Shown here in pieces: positions 26,029 to 35,710 of a stretch of 64,000 nucleotides of DNA. The stretch covers positions 53,663-117,662 of the forward strand of contig JAVZMA010000002.1 of assembly GCA_038883475.1 (NCBI GenBank), written 5' to 3'. The notes under the pieces were generated by a model that ran no database searches, was not told the origin of the DNA, and worked only from the letters and a program-made list of their open reading frames with translations. Both the position numbers and the translations under genes were made by a program. The DNA is from JAVZLH01 sp038883475 (GTDB lineage: Archaea; Thermoproteota; Bathyarchaeia; Bathyarchaeales; Bathycorpusculaceae). Each line of letters opens with the position of its first letter. Position 1 is the first letter of the stretch.

Positions 26029-26030
26029 GG

Positions 26031-26810
26031 TTATTGCTCCTCTTCTAAAGCCCTTATTATTTCCCGCATGTCTGCCTCTTGTTCAGTCACTTTAAGGAAA
26101 ATGTCTTCCAAAGAACCCTCGGCGCTTTCGACGATTTTGCGTAGTTCTTCAACAGTTCCTTCGCCCACAAGCCGCCCCTCGTTTATTATTCCAACTCTTG
26201 TGCATAATTTCTCTGCAACTTCCATTATGTGTGTTGAAAATATGACGACCCCTCCCTTTTTAGCATGGAATGTTATTAGTTCCTTTAGGATTTTTGAAGA
26301 GCGAGCGTCTAAACCTATTAGTGGTTCGTCTAGAATCAAAAGCTTTGGCTCATGCAGTAAAGCTGCGGTTACAGCCACTTTTTGCTTGTTTCCTCTTGAT
26401 AAGGCAGCAATTGGAGTGTCAAAATATTGTTTAATGTCTAAGGCATGAGCTAACTTTTCAAGTCTAGGATTAACAACCTCCGCCTTTAAACGCCTCACCG
26501 AAGCTATAAACTCGAAAAATTCTCTCGGAGTAAGCGAGTCAAACAAAACAACTTCCTCAGGAACATAGCCAATCTGACTTTTCACAGCCACCTCATCCGA
26601 AAGCGGCATACCAAAAATCTCAATCTTACCGAAGCGCGGCTGCAAAACACCAACCAAAGCCTTTATTGTGCTGGTTTTGCCAGCCCCGTTGGGACCAAGC
26701 AAACCGTAAATTTCGCCTAGTTGAACGGTGAATGATAGATTGTCAACAGCCACAAAAGAGCCATAAGCAACTACAAGCCCTTCAACCCTCACAGCTGCTT
26801 GTTGCGCCAT
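26031..26810 (-). CDS. ABC transporter ATP-binding protein
   Basis: A 259-residue ATPase with Walker A GLLGPNGAGKTSTIKALVG, Q-loop IGYVPEEVVLFDSLT, an atypical signature LSRGNKQKVAVTAALLH, Walker B LLILDEPLIGLDA and the switch His in VIFSTHIME. The C-terminal tail is acidic and regulatory-looking. GGTGGAGGAATTT precedes the ATG. It drives the permease encoded directly downstream and belongs to the exporter (CcmA/DrrA-like) class by motif. Confidence 0.93.
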   Translation of the reverse strand: MAQQAAVRVEGLVVAYGSFVAVDNLSFTVQLGEIYGLLGPNGAGKTSTIKALVGVLQPRFGKIEIFGMPLSDEVAVKSQIGYVPEEVVLFDSLTPREFFEFIASVRRLKAEVVNPRLEKLAHALDIKQYFDTPIAALSRGNKQKVAVTAALLHEPKLLILDEPLIGLDARSSKILKELITFHAKKGGVVIFSTHIMEVAEKLCTRVGIINEGRLVGEGTVEELRKIVESAEGSLEDIFLKVTEQEADMREIIRALEEEQ

Positions 26811-26935
26811 TAAATTCCTCCACCAAAGGTTTAACTGATTCTTACATTAAGTAGATTCTAAAATAAATTTATTCCAAATTTCCATTATATACTGTCGTTA
26901 TAAAACTGAAGGAAAAACTGGCAAAGGAGACCAAA

Positions 26936-28276
26936 ATGGCTGCTATAACAATGCACATAGGGTTTGATGATACAGATTCGACGCGGAAAGGATGTACAAC
27001 ATATATCGCTGCCCTTCTAGTGGAAAAACTGCAAAAGTTCAGAGTAGAATTCATCGACTACCTGAATCTAATTAGGCTGAATCCTAATGTGCCGTGGAAA
27101 ACCAGAGGAAATGGAGCGTTATGTTTAAGAATAAAGTGCGATGGAAACGTTGAAGAAAAGATAAAGGAGACGGTTATAAGCACTGTGGAAGAATATTCTG
27201 ACATAGATTTTAAAGGGACAGAACCGGGCATAGTCTTTTTGAAAACTGAAAAAATTCCAAAGGAGATTAAAATTTTCTCTAAAAAAACCATAACGGGTGT
27301 TGTAAGTCTAAAAGAAGCCTTAAAACTTGTAAAGAAATTTAGGGCTGAAGCTGTGGGCTTCAAAAATGGTAGAGGGATTATTGGCGGTTTGGCGGCTGTC
27401 GGCGAAACCCTTCAAAGAGACCACACGTATGAAATTATCGCTTACCGCGTTCCAGAGAACTATGGCTTAAAGAGGATGGTTGACGATGATTCCATATTCA
27501 AAATGGATGAGGCGACGCAGCCTTACACATTCAACAATGTTGATTGGGAAAAGAAAAGAGTGATTATTACGCCTAGGGGTCCAGATCCCATCCTCTTTGG
27601 CATCAGAGGGGAAACACCAGAAGACGTCAAAAAAGCCTTTAGCATGGTTAAGCCCTTAGAGCCGATAGAAAGATGGGTTATATTCCGCACGAATCAGGGA
27701 ACTGACGCTCATCTGAAGCGGGTTGAAAAGCTTAGCCAAATAAAACCTTATCACCCTGTCGTTGCGAGAGGTTTTGTAGCTTCTGAGCCAAAAATCGTCC
27801 CGAGAAGGCATGTTATTTTTTCAATTAGAGATAATAGTGGGCGAGTTGACTGCGCAGCCTACGAGCCAACTGGCACTTTACGCAAGGTTGCAAGCAAACT
27901 GATTGAGGGAGATTATGTCGAAGTTTATGGTGGTGTTCGTAAACCCTCAGGGAAGAAACCATTAACAATAAACCTTGAAAAAATCCGCTTGTTGAAACTT
28001 GCGCCAAAAGTTGTTTATCAAAATCCGCTTTGCCCTAAATGCGGCAAAAGACTGAAGTCTATGGGAAAAGGTAAAGGTTTCAGATGTGAAAAATGTAACT
28101 TAAAATATGGCGAACTCGGGAAAGTTGGGGTTAAAATTAAACGTGAGATAAGAAGAGGTCTTTACATAACTTCGCCTCGCTCCCAGAGGCATTTGACTAA
28201 GCCTTTTAGGCGTTATGGCTTAGAGAAGCGGCAAGCGAAAATTGAAAAATTGATTGATGAGTGGCATTTTCCTTAA
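26936..28276 (+). CDS. tiaS: tRNA(Ile2) 2-agmatinylcytidine synthetase TiaS
   Basis: Attaches agmatine to C34 of the CAU-anticodon tRNA-Ile so that AUA is read as isoleucine. The 446 residues show the N-terminal ATPase/kinase-like domain (IGFDDTDSTRKGCTTYIAALLVEKL), the conserved RLNPNVPWKTRGNGALCLRI, the FLD-like middle (EAVGFKNGRGIIGGLAAVG), an OB-fold (VARGFVASEPKIVPRRHVIFSIRD) and a C-terminal zinc ribbon (CPKCGKRLKSMGKGKGFRCEKC). AAAGGAG precedes the ATG. The target tRNA is not in this window. Confidence 0.95.
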   Translation: MAAITMHIGFDDTDSTRKGCTTYIAALLVEKLQKFRVEFIDYLNLIRLNPNVPWKTRGNGALCLRIKCDGNVEEKIKETVISTVEEYSDIDFKGTEPGIVFLKTEKIPKEIKIFSKKTITGVVSLKEALKLVKKFRAEAVGFKNGRGIIGGLAAVGETLQRDHTYEIIAYRVPENYGLKRMVDDDSIFKMDEATQPYTFNNVDWEKKRVIITPRGPDPILFGIRGETPEDVKKAFSMVKPLEPIERWVIFRTNQGTDAHLKRVEKLSQIKPYHPVVARGFVASEPKIVPRRHVIFSIRDNSGRVDCAAYEPTGTLRKVASKLIEGDYVEVYGGVRKPSGKKPLTINLEKIRLLKLAPKVVYQNPLCPKCGKRLKSMGKGKGFRCEKCNLKYGELGKVGVKIKREIRRGLYITSPRSQRHLTKPFRRYGLEKRQAKIEKLIDEWHFP

Positions 28277-28515
28277 GTTTTCCCTTCGTTGGCTTTGAAG
28301 ATTTCGCAAAGCATCTGATAAAGTTCCTCGCCGCCTTCCACCTTTGTGAATAGGTCTCTTTCCGCCCGCAGCAAGCGCCCCATTGTTCTGTATGTTTCCC
28401 GCCATTCAAGCTCTCTCCACATCATACGGTAATGTTTCTGCTCAATCCAAGCTCTGAAAATCAAAACAACAAACATGCCTAGAGTAACTGCGAGATTCAG
28501 TATGTATATGTCCAT
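28273..28515 (-). CDS. Small single-helix membrane protein
   Basis: An 80-residue protein with one N-terminal transmembrane helix (IYILNLAVTLGMFVVLIFRAW) and a charged cytosolic tail rich in Arg and Glu. Not recognised. The GGAGGTGA upstream is about 15 bases from the ATG, farther than usual. It overlaps the end of tiaS by four bases tail to tail. Confidence 0.5.
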   Translation of the reverse strand: MDIYILNLAVTLGMFVVLIFRAWIEQKHYRMMWRELEWRETYRTMGRLLRAERDLFTKVEGGEELYQMLCEIFKANEGKT

Positions 28516-28620
28516 TAAGTCCGTGGAGTTTCACCTCCTTCAGTTACATTTTGCTAATTTAATGAATGTGAAATAGATTTAAATCAAACTTTTGATAGCT
28601 TTAACAAACGAGAGACCGAC

Positions 28621-28929
28621 TTGAGTGAAATAATTCCGTCCCTTGCATACCAGCTTGGATTAGGTGGAGTAGGCGGCTTTATAGTCGGTTTTACGATTAA
28701 GAAAGTAAGTAAACTTATAGTCATGTTGATAGGCTTGTTCATAATTGCGCTCCTCTATATGAGCGCCAGCGGAATAATAAACATAAATTACGAGAGACTA
28801 TGGGATTCCTTAGCCGGTTTGCTGAACCTTGCTGGCGAAGCAGCTGGGTGGCTTATTGGTCTAATATCTTTAATTCCTTTCTTCGGAAGCTTCTTCGCTG
28901 GATTCCTGCTCGGCTTTAAACTTGGTTGA
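28621..28929 (+). CDS. FUN14-family membrane protein
   Basis: A 102-residue, Gly-rich protein with three hydrophobic segments: LGLGGVGGFIVGFTIKKVSKLIVMLIGLFIIALLYM, a middle amphipathic part (INYERLWDSLAGLLNL) and a C-terminal GSFFAGFLLGFKLG. This order matches archaeal FUN14 proteins, whose function in prokaryotes is unknown. It starts with TTG; a TATA-like GATTTAAATC lies about 45 bases upstream. Confidence 0.75.
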   Translation: MSEIIPSLAYQLGLGGVGGFIVGFTIKKVSKLIVMLIGLFIIALLYMSASGIININYERLWDSLAGLLNLAGEAAGWLIGLISLIPFFGSFFAGFLLGFKLG

Positions 28930-29059
28930 TTGAATTTGCGGCTAATAACGTAGTCAACTACTGGCAAGAAGAATATGAAGAATCACAAATAGTTTAAATG
29001 TTTGCGACTCGTTAATCCATTGAAATCCAAATTAGTGCTCGCTGGAGTGTTTGGAATAA

Positions 29060-31858
29060 TTGAAAAAGAAGTTTCCAGAAGAGGAATATAGCCTTCCATT
29101 CTTTCGAGAAGCAGGTTACGTTAGGAAGCTTTGTCCCAAATGTGGAGAATATTTTTGGACGCAGAACCCAGACCAGGAAACTTGTGGAGAGGCAACTTCA
29201 GAAGGCTGCGCTTACTATACTTTTATAGATAATCCCCCGACAAGAAAAACCTACACGTTCTCTGAGATGCGTGAGGCTTTCCTCTCATTCTTCGAAAAGC
29301 ACGGACATATGCGAATAAAGCCTTACCCAGTTGTGGCGCGGTGGCGAGATGACATTTACTTAACCCACGCAAGCATAATCGACTTTCAACCATACGTAAC
29401 AGAAGGAATAGCGCCACCTCCAGCAAACCCACTTGTGGTTTCTCAGCCATGCATCCGCCTTGTGGACATAGCCAACACTGGGCCAACCTTTGGCAGACAC
29501 TTAACAATTTTTGAGATGGGTGGAGCTCATGCCTTTAATTATCCGGACAAGGAAGTTTATTGGAAAGACCAGACGGTTCGGTATCACCACCAATGGGTTA
29601 CAGAAGACTTGGGTGTGAAATCTGAAGAAATAGTTTACAAGGAAGATGTTTGGGTTGGTGGAGGAAACGCCGGTCCAGATGTCGAATGTATCATTAGGGG
29701 GCTTGAAGTCGCCACCTTAGTTTTTATGCAATACAAGGTCATCAACGACGAATTTGTTAAACTGCCCATAAGAACTGTTGACACTGGTTATGGAATAGAC
29801 CGCTACGCTTGGCTTTCGCAAGGTGCGCCGAGCTGCTTCCACACGGTTTACGGCAGTTTACTCGACAAAATCTTCAAGATGGCTGGAATAAAAGTTGACG
29901 AGAAATTGTTGGTTGAAGCAGCCAAATTCTCGGGTTTAGTGAGCTTGGATAAAACGGCGAGTAGACTTGAAGCTAGAAAGCGAATGGCGGAGCTTGTAGG
30001 CGCAGACATTGATTATTTGGATAAGCATCTTACGCCAATTGAAAACGCCTTCGCCGTGGCAGACCACACTAAATGTTTAAGTTTCATCCTTTCTGAAGGG
30101 GTTGTTCCTTCAAACATTCATGAAGGGTATTTAGCTCGGTTGCTTTTCCGCAGAATCTACCGCCTGCTAAAGATGCTTGGGATAACTGAGAGGCTTTATG
30201 ACATAATGGACATGCAAATTGAGCTTTGGTCAAAGGATTACCCACACCTCAAGGAAATGCGAAACGAAATAATGGAAATGCTCAAGGTGGAAGAGGAAAA
30301 ATTCGAGGAAACAATAAAAAGAGGCGAAGGGCTCGTAAAAAGAGCTTCCGGCGAGCTTAAAACGAAAAAAGCCAAAAAAATTCCTATCGAGACTTTGACG
30401 GAGCTTTATGATTCTCATGGGCTTCCACCAGAAATCGTTAAGCAGATAGCGGAAAACGAAGGATTGAATGTTGAAGTTCCAGAAAACTTCTATGCACTGA
30501 TTGCTCAGAGACACATGCAAGCCTCCAAACCAGTGGAGGAAGAAGAAACTAAAGCTGAGAAGTGGCTTGAAAACGCTGTTGCCAACCTTCCAGAAACCGA
30601 ACCGCTTTATTACAAAGACCAGTACATGAAGGAGTTTGAGGCAACTGTTCTAAAAGTGGTAGACGGCGAATACGTGGTTTTAGACAAGACATGTTTTTAC
30701 CCGGAGGGCGGGGGGCAACCAGCAGACAACGGCTATTTCATGTTTGACGGCGGCAAAGTTGCTGTTGTTGACGTTAAAAAAATTGGTAAAGTGATTGTTC
30801 ACAAGATAACTGGAAAAACTCCGGAGGAAGGCATTAAGGTTAAGGGCTTTATTGACTGGGATAGGCGCTACAGCCTTATGAAGAGTCACACCGCTACACA
30901 TGTTGTTAATGGAGCTGCACGCCGTGTTTTGGGGCAGCATGTTTGGCAGTTTGGAACCCAGAAAGGCATAGAAACCTCTAGGCTTGACATCTCGCACTAT
31001 CGCAGACTAACACCAGAAGAAGTTCACATGATAGAAACGTTGGCAAACCAAGCCGTCTTGCAGAACATTCCAGTTGAAACTCTCTGGATGCCGAGAAGCG
31101 AAGCAGAAAGCCGATACGGTTTTAGACTTTATCAAGGCGGGGCAGTTCCAGGCAAAGAAATCAGGGTTGTTAGGGTTGGGGACTGGGATGTTGAGGCTTG
31201 CGGCGGAACACACTTGAAAAACACTGGCGAAATAGGCTTTATTAAAATAATTCACACTGAAAGAGTTCAAGACGGAGTGGAAAGACTGGTTTATTCCTTT
31301 GGGATTCCAGCCCTTAAGGCTGTGCAACAAAACGAGAAGCTATTATGGAAACTTTCAGAAATCCTCAACGCTCCACTGGAAAAGCTTGACAAGACAGTGG
31401 AGAAACTTGTCAATGAACTGAAAGAGGCAAAAGCCGAGAAACGAAAGCTAATTAAAGAGACGGCGATTCGAGAAAGTGTAGGGCTAAAAGACAGAGTTGA
31501 AACTATTGTGACAAGAAAAATTGGTGATATCAACGTTGTCTTGCGTAATTTTCAAGAGTTAATTGATGTTGACCTTATGGTGCAGACCGCAAATGAAATA
31601 ATCAAAAAAGACGAGGCAACAGTCGCCATCTTCTACGGGTCTAATGGCAAAACTGCACGGATAATGGTTATGGCTGGGAAAAAGGCGTTGGAAAAAGGCG
31701 TTGACGCAGGCGAAATTGTAAGACAAGCATCAGCACTTTTAGGCGGCGGAGGAGGCGGAAGACCAAACTTTGCCCAAGGCGGAGGAACAAAAGTCGACAA
31801 ACTGCAAGAGGCGATTGAAAAAGCAGAAGAAACATTGAAGAAACAATTAAAACTATAG
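29060..31858 (+). CDS. alaS: Alanyl-tRNA synthetase, archaeal type
   Basis: A 932-residue enzyme charging tRNA-Ala. An archaeal N-terminal extension with CPKCGEYFWTQNP and CGEATSEGCAYYTF leads into the class II catalytic core (EAFLSFFEKHGHMRIKPYPVVARWRDDIYLTHASI, GRHLTIFEMGGAHAF). The editing domain carries SHTATHVVNGAARRVLG and CGGTHLKNTGEIG zinc-type residues. The C-terminal DHHA1 (C-Ala) domain ends in ALLGGGGGGRPNFAQGGG. The TTG start is preceded by a modest GGAGTG. Its end overlaps the convergent MGMT-like gene by six bases. Confidence 0.97.
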   Translation: MKKKFPEEEYSLPFFREAGYVRKLCPKCGEYFWTQNPDQETCGEATSEGCAYYTFIDNPPTRKTYTFSEMREAFLSFFEKHGHMRIKPYPVVARWRDDIYLTHASIIDFQPYVTEGIAPPPANPLVVSQPCIRLVDIANTGPTFGRHLTIFEMGGAHAFNYPDKEVYWKDQTVRYHHQWVTEDLGVKSEEIVYKEDVWVGGGNAGPDVECIIRGLEVATLVFMQYKVINDEFVKLPIRTVDTGYGIDRYAWLSQGAPSCFHTVYGSLLDKIFKMAGIKVDEKLLVEAAKFSGLVSLDKTASRLEARKRMAELVGADIDYLDKHLTPIENAFAVADHTKCLSFILSEGVVPSNIHEGYLARLLFRRIYRLLKMLGITERLYDIMDMQIELWSKDYPHLKEMRNEIMEMLKVEEEKFEETIKRGEGLVKRASGELKTKKAKKIPIETLTELYDSHGLPPEIVKQIAENEGLNVEVPENFYALIAQRHMQASKPVEEEETKAEKWLENAVANLPETEPLYYKDQYMKEFEATVLKVVDGEYVVLDKTCFYPEGGGQPADNGYFMFDGGKVAVVDVKKIGKVIVHKITGKTPEEGIKVKGFIDWDRRYSLMKSHTATHVVNGAARRVLGQHVWQFGTQKGIETSRLDISHYRRLTPEEVHMIETLANQAVLQNIPVETLWMPRSEAESRYGFRLYQGGAVPGKEIRVVRVGDWDVEACGGTHLKNTGEIGFIKIIHTERVQDGVERLVYSFGIPALKAVQQNEKLLWKLSEILNAPLEKLDKTVEKLVNELKEAKAEKRKLIKETAIRESVGLKDRVETIVTRKIGDINVVLRNFQELIDVDLMVQTANEIIKKDEATVAIFYGSNGKTARIMVMAGKKALEKGVDAGEIVRQASALLGGGGGGRPNFAQGGGTKVDKLQEAIEKAEETLKKQLKL

Positions 31859-32323
31859 TTTCACAAGAGCCTTCTCGTAGTCAACAACCACGTAATTTTT
31901 GCCCTTTCTCGCCACTTTATGTCCTTCTATCTCCAGAAGTTTCTTCTGGGCTTCCGCTCCGCCAGGATATTTCTCGTTTATTACTCCGCCTGTCTTAAGC
32001 GTGCGCCAATATGGCGTGATGTTCTTTTCGCCTTTCTTTCTCTGTTCTTCTGCGGCGTTTGCGGCAACCCAAGCGAAAATGCCAGTTGTCATGGGACAGC
32101 CTATTGTTGCCTTATGTTTTTTGGCTAGTGCACTGCGAATCTCGTTGATGGTTATGAGTTTTCCTTTTGGCACTTTCTTCATGATTTCATCAACTTCAAT
32201 TGGTGCTGGAATTACAACGGTACCCGAACCCCACCTTTTACTCATCTTTTCAGTTATTTTCTCAACTTTTGGTAAGCCCTTGCTGTTTTTCAGTTTTTCA
32301 GACCAGCTTTTTTGCTTCGGCAT
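31853..32323 (-). CDS. MGMT-fold protein, alkyltransferase-like
   Basis: A 156-residue protein of the MGMT-like family with a winged-helix DNA-binding part (EVDEIMKKVPKGKLITINEIRSALAKKHKATIGCPMTTGIFAWVAANAAEEQ) followed by TPYWRTLKTGGVINEKYPGGAEAQKKLLEIEGHKV. In true O6-alkylguanine transferases the acceptor is in PCHR; this motif is absent and a CPMTTG Cys sits elsewhere. It may be a non-enzymatic damage sensor or a different activity. ATG at 32323 follows GAGG by nine bases. Confidence 0.75.
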   Translation of the reverse strand: MPKQKSWSEKLKNSKGLPKVEKITEKMSKRWGSGTVVIPAPIEVDEIMKKVPKGKLITINEIRSALAKKHKATIGCPMTTGIFAWVAANAAEEQRKKGEKNITPYWRTLKTGGVINEKYPGGAEAQKKLLEIEGHKVARKGKNYVVVDYEKALVKL

Positions 32324-32509
32324 AAAATTATTCCTCAAATCAAAGTTTTCGAGGTTGTTAATAACACTTGTCAAAATATGGGAAGATTTAGTAAAAGATT
32401 AATGCATCTTTGTATAGATTAGTTAACGGTGTTATCGAAATGAGGGATATAGTTCTCTGTTCGTGAAAACAAAACCTTTAATACTTCTCAAGCCAGTTCA
32501 GAAAGTTTT

Positions 32510-35416
32510 ATGGAAGTTTTGAAAGAAATCGAGGAAAAATGGCAGAAGCGTTGGGAAGAGGCAAAAATTTTCGAGACGAATCCAGACCCGTCGAAGCCAA
32601 AGTTCTTTATAACTGTTGCTTACCCGTACCCAAACTCTCCGCAGCACATAGGGCACGCGAGAACCTACACTTTGACAGATGTTTACGCCAGATACATGCG
32701 GATGCGCGGCTATAATGTGCTCTTGCCTATGGCTTTCCACTATACTGGAACTCCAGTCTTAGCCATGTCTAGGCGCCTCGCGGAAAACGACGAGGAACTA
32801 ATAAGGGACTTTACGAAAGTCTATAAGGTTCCAAAGGAGAAGCTTAAAGACTTAACAGACCCGCTTGCCATGGCTCGCTACTTCCATGAAGAAATAAAAG
32901 AAGGAATGAAGCGAATAGGCTATTCCATAGATTGGAGACGCGAATTCACAACAATAGACCCACAATACAACCGCTTTATCGAATGGCAGTTCCACAAACT
33001 CCGCCAAGCAGGATACATAAAACGTGGAAGCCATCCAGTGGGATGGTGTCCAAAATGTGGAAATCCCGTAGGGCAACATGACACGGTGGGCGATGTTGAA
33101 CCAGAAATAGACGAGTTCACACTAATAAAATTTAAACATGGCGAATGGGTTCTCCCAACAGCTACGCTGCGTCCAGAAACGGTCTTCGGCGTGACAAACA
33201 TTTGGCTGAATCCAAAAGCCAAATACGTAAAAGCCACAGTTGACAACGAAAAATGGATAATAAGCCAAGAATGCGCAGAAAAACTAGAATATCAAAACAG
33301 AAAAGTCACAATACTGGAAAGCTTTGAAGGAAAAGAGCTTATAGGAAAAAAGGCTGTAAACCCAGTCACAAACAACGAAATCCTAATTCTTCCAGCAGAC
33401 TTCGTTGACCCCAAAAACGCAACAGGCGTAGTAATGTCCGTTCCTGGACACGCCCCCTACGATTACGTCGCACTAGAAAACATCAAAAGAGACTCGCCAA
33501 AACTGAAAGAGTACGGATTAACCGCGGAAGACGTGAACTCCATAAAGCCCATTTCCCTAATTGAAGTTCCCTCATATTCAGAAGTTCCAGCAGGCGACGT
33601 AGTTAAAAGAATGGGCATAGAAGAACAAACAGACCCGAAACTCGAAGAAGCCACAAAAGAAGTCTACAGACATGAATTCCACAATGGCAAGATGAAGCAA
33701 ATCACCGGAAAATATTTTGGGCTGCCAGTGGCTGAAGCAAAAGAAAAAGTAAAACAAGACCTACTAGCCGAAGGCAAAGTCACAGTGATGTATGAGCTTT
33801 TGAATAGGCCAGTTCAATGCCGTTGCGGAACAGAATGCATCGTAAAAATCTTTGAAGACCAGTGGTTTATAGACTATGGAAACCCAGAATGGAAAGCCTT
33901 AGCCTACAAATGCCTAGAAAAAATGAAAATCCTACCAGAAGAACTCCGCGCAGAATACAGGTACGTGATAGACTGGCTTCGTGAAAAGGCATGCGCGAGA
34001 AAATCGGGCTTAGGCACGAGACTGCCATGGGACCCAGAATGGATTATTGAATCCCTTTCAGACTCAACAATTTACATGGCTTATTACACCATAGCAAGAC
34101 ACATAAAGGAACACGAAATCAAACCAGACCAACTAACAGACGATGTTTTTGATTATGTTTTTCTAGGAATTGGAGATGCAAAAGAAATAGCGAAAAAAGC
34201 AAAGTTAAACATAGAAATTTTAGAGAAGATGCGTCGAGAATTCCTGTACTTTTATCCTCTTGACAGCAGACACTCTGCCCACGAACTAATCCCAAACCAT
34301 CTAACCTTCATGATATTCAACCACACAGCCATATTCCCAGAAAACCATTGGCCACGCCAAATAGTGACAAACGGTCATGTAACTATGGAAGGCGCAAAAA
34401 TGAGCAAATCCTTCGGAAACATAATACCGCTAAGAGAAGGCCTTGCCATGTTTGGAGCAGACCCCATAAGGCTGGGCGTATTGGGAACTGCTGAACTGTT
34501 GCAAGATGCTGATTTTAGTCCGTCGGTGGCGAAATCAATGCGCGACAGATTGGAACGCCTTCATAAACTTGTATTGGAAGCGGCTAAAAACCCGAAGGCT
34601 GATGTTTCGGAGAAAACGTTAACAACAATAGATAAGTGGATGCTTAGCAGGTTGCAAGAACACGTCAAAAAGGCAACAGAAGCCATGGAAAAATTAGCTG
34701 TACGAAAAGCCATCCACAGCATCCTATTTGAATTAGACCAAGACGTTCAATGGTACCAAAAACGTGCAAAGGCAATGCAAGAAAACACGATGCCGCACAT
34801 GCTCCGCGAGACATTAGACGTTCAAATACGGATGTTAGCTCCCTTTGCACCGCACATATGCGAGGAATTGTGGGAGATTATGGGTGGGCAAGGCTTCGTT
34901 TCGCTAGGCACATGGCCGACAGCAGATGAAACAAAGACGGATGTCAAAGCAGAGGAAAATGAAACGTTAATCATGAACCTATTAGAGGATACACAAAACA
35001 TAGTTAAGGCAACAAGCATAAAACCTAAAAGAATATGCTACTACACAGCTTCCTCTTGGAAGTGGAAAACCTACCTAAAAATAATTGAAAAATCTGTTTC
35101 ATCAGAGGCTCTCCAAAGCGGCATAATAAGGGAATTGCTCCAAGACCCAGAATTAAAAGCTAAAGCAAAGGAAGTTGCAGAATTTACGAACAAAATTATG
35201 GAGGAAGTAAAGCGTATGCCCATGGAGAGAAAGCAAAAACTGTTGAAAATCGGAGTTTTCGACGAGAACCAAGCCTTAAAAGAGGCAAAAGACTTTTTGA
35301 AGCAGGAGTTAAACGCTGAAATCCAAATCTATTGCGAGGAAGAACCGCAACGCTATGACCCGAAAAACAGAGCCCGAACAGCCAAACCATACCGCCCTGC
35401 AATCTACATTGAATAA
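32510..35416 (+). CDS. leuS: Leucyl-tRNA synthetase, archaeal type
   Basis: A 968-residue class I synthetase for tRNA-Leu. HIGH appears as PYPNSPQHIGHARTYTLTDVYARY, the editing domain contains LRPETVFGVTNIW, and KMSKS is intact in GAKMSKSFGNIIPL. The anticodon-binding region begins near DKWMLSRLQEHV, and an archaeal C-terminal domain follows. A TATA-like CCTTTAATAC lies about 40 bases upstream. The downstream gene is tRNA-Arg. Confidence 0.97.
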   Translation: MEVLKEIEEKWQKRWEEAKIFETNPDPSKPKFFITVAYPYPNSPQHIGHARTYTLTDVYARYMRMRGYNVLLPMAFHYTGTPVLAMSRRLAENDEELIRDFTKVYKVPKEKLKDLTDPLAMARYFHEEIKEGMKRIGYSIDWRREFTTIDPQYNRFIEWQFHKLRQAGYIKRGSHPVGWCPKCGNPVGQHDTVGDVEPEIDEFTLIKFKHGEWVLPTATLRPETVFGVTNIWLNPKAKYVKATVDNEKWIISQECAEKLEYQNRKVTILESFEGKELIGKKAVNPVTNNEILILPADFVDPKNATGVVMSVPGHAPYDYVALENIKRDSPKLKEYGLTAEDVNSIKPISLIEVPSYSEVPAGDVVKRMGIEEQTDPKLEEATKEVYRHEFHNGKMKQITGKYFGLPVAEAKEKVKQDLLAEGKVTVMYELLNRPVQCRCGTECIVKIFEDQWFIDYGNPEWKALAYKCLEKMKILPEELRAEYRYVIDWLREKACARKSGLGTRLPWDPEWIIESLSDSTIYMAYYTIARHIKEHEIKPDQLTDDVFDYVFLGIGDAKEIAKKAKLNIEILEKMRREFLYFYPLDSRHSAHELIPNHLTFMIFNHTAIFPENHWPRQIVTNGHVTMEGAKMSKSFGNIIPLREGLAMFGADPIRLGVLGTAELLQDADFSPSVAKSMRDRLERLHKLVLEAAKNPKADVSEKTLTTIDKWMLSRLQEHVKKATEAMEKLAVRKAIHSILFELDQDVQWYQKRAKAMQENTMPHMLRETLDVQIRMLAPFAPHICEELWEIMGGQGFVSLGTWPTADETKTDVKAEENETLIMNLLEDTQNIVKATSIKPKRICYYTASSWKWKTYLKIIEKSVSSEALQSGIIRELLQDPELKAKAKEVAEFTNKIMEEVKRMPMERKQKLLKIGVFDENQALKEAKDFLKQELNAEIQIYCEEEPQRYDPKNRARTAKPYRPAIYIE

Positions 35417-35468
35417 AAACTAAAGTTCACCCTTAATTTTCCACAACCTACACGGTTCCAAAGAGATA

Positions 35469-35480
35469 AAACTATATCCA
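35469..35480 (+). promoter_or_regulatory. Probable tRNA-Arg promoter
   Basis: AAACTATATCC lies about 30 bases before the first base of the mature tRNA, the expected TATA spacing for archaeal tRNA genes. Confidence 0.45.
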
Positions 35481-35506
35481 GCACCTCCTATGAAATCCAT
35501 AAGGAA

Positions 35507-35601
35507 GGGTCCGTGGCGCAGCTTGGATTGGCTTAGGCTCCAAAAAGCGCGTCGGCCTTCTAAGCCGGAGATCCTGGGTTCAAATCCCAGCGGACCCGCC
35601 A
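35507..35601 (+). tRNA. tRNA-Arg (UCU) with a 17-nt intron in the D-loop
   Basis: Acceptor GGGTCCG pairs with CGGACCC, discriminator G and encoded CCA. The anticodon arm is TCGGC-CTTCTAA-GCCGG (anticodon TCT), the T-arm CTGGG-TTCAAAT-CCCAG. The D-loop is far too long unless 35529-35545 (TGGCTTAGGCTCCAAAA) is removed; the spliced D-arm is then GCGC-AGCTTGGATA-GCGC. The junctions lie in 3-nt bulges (ATT and AAA) flanking a TTGG/CCAA helix with an inner GGC/GCT helix, a relaxed bulge-helix-bulge. The intron sits at about position 20a/21. Confidence 0.92.
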
Positions 35602-35710
35602 CTTCTAAAGGCTATGTAATGTTCTTTTTGGAGGGGAAATTTTAAATCTGCGTTGCAATAATAAATGAAAATGCTTTAATGTTTGACTTGTAAGTGTATA
35701 AGGGATTGTT

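Noticed and set aside
35507..35601. tRNA-Arg as a pseudogene because of its enlarged D-loop
   Set aside because: All stems are perfect after removal of one 17-nt segment whose ends fit a bulge-helix-bulge, so an intron explains it better.
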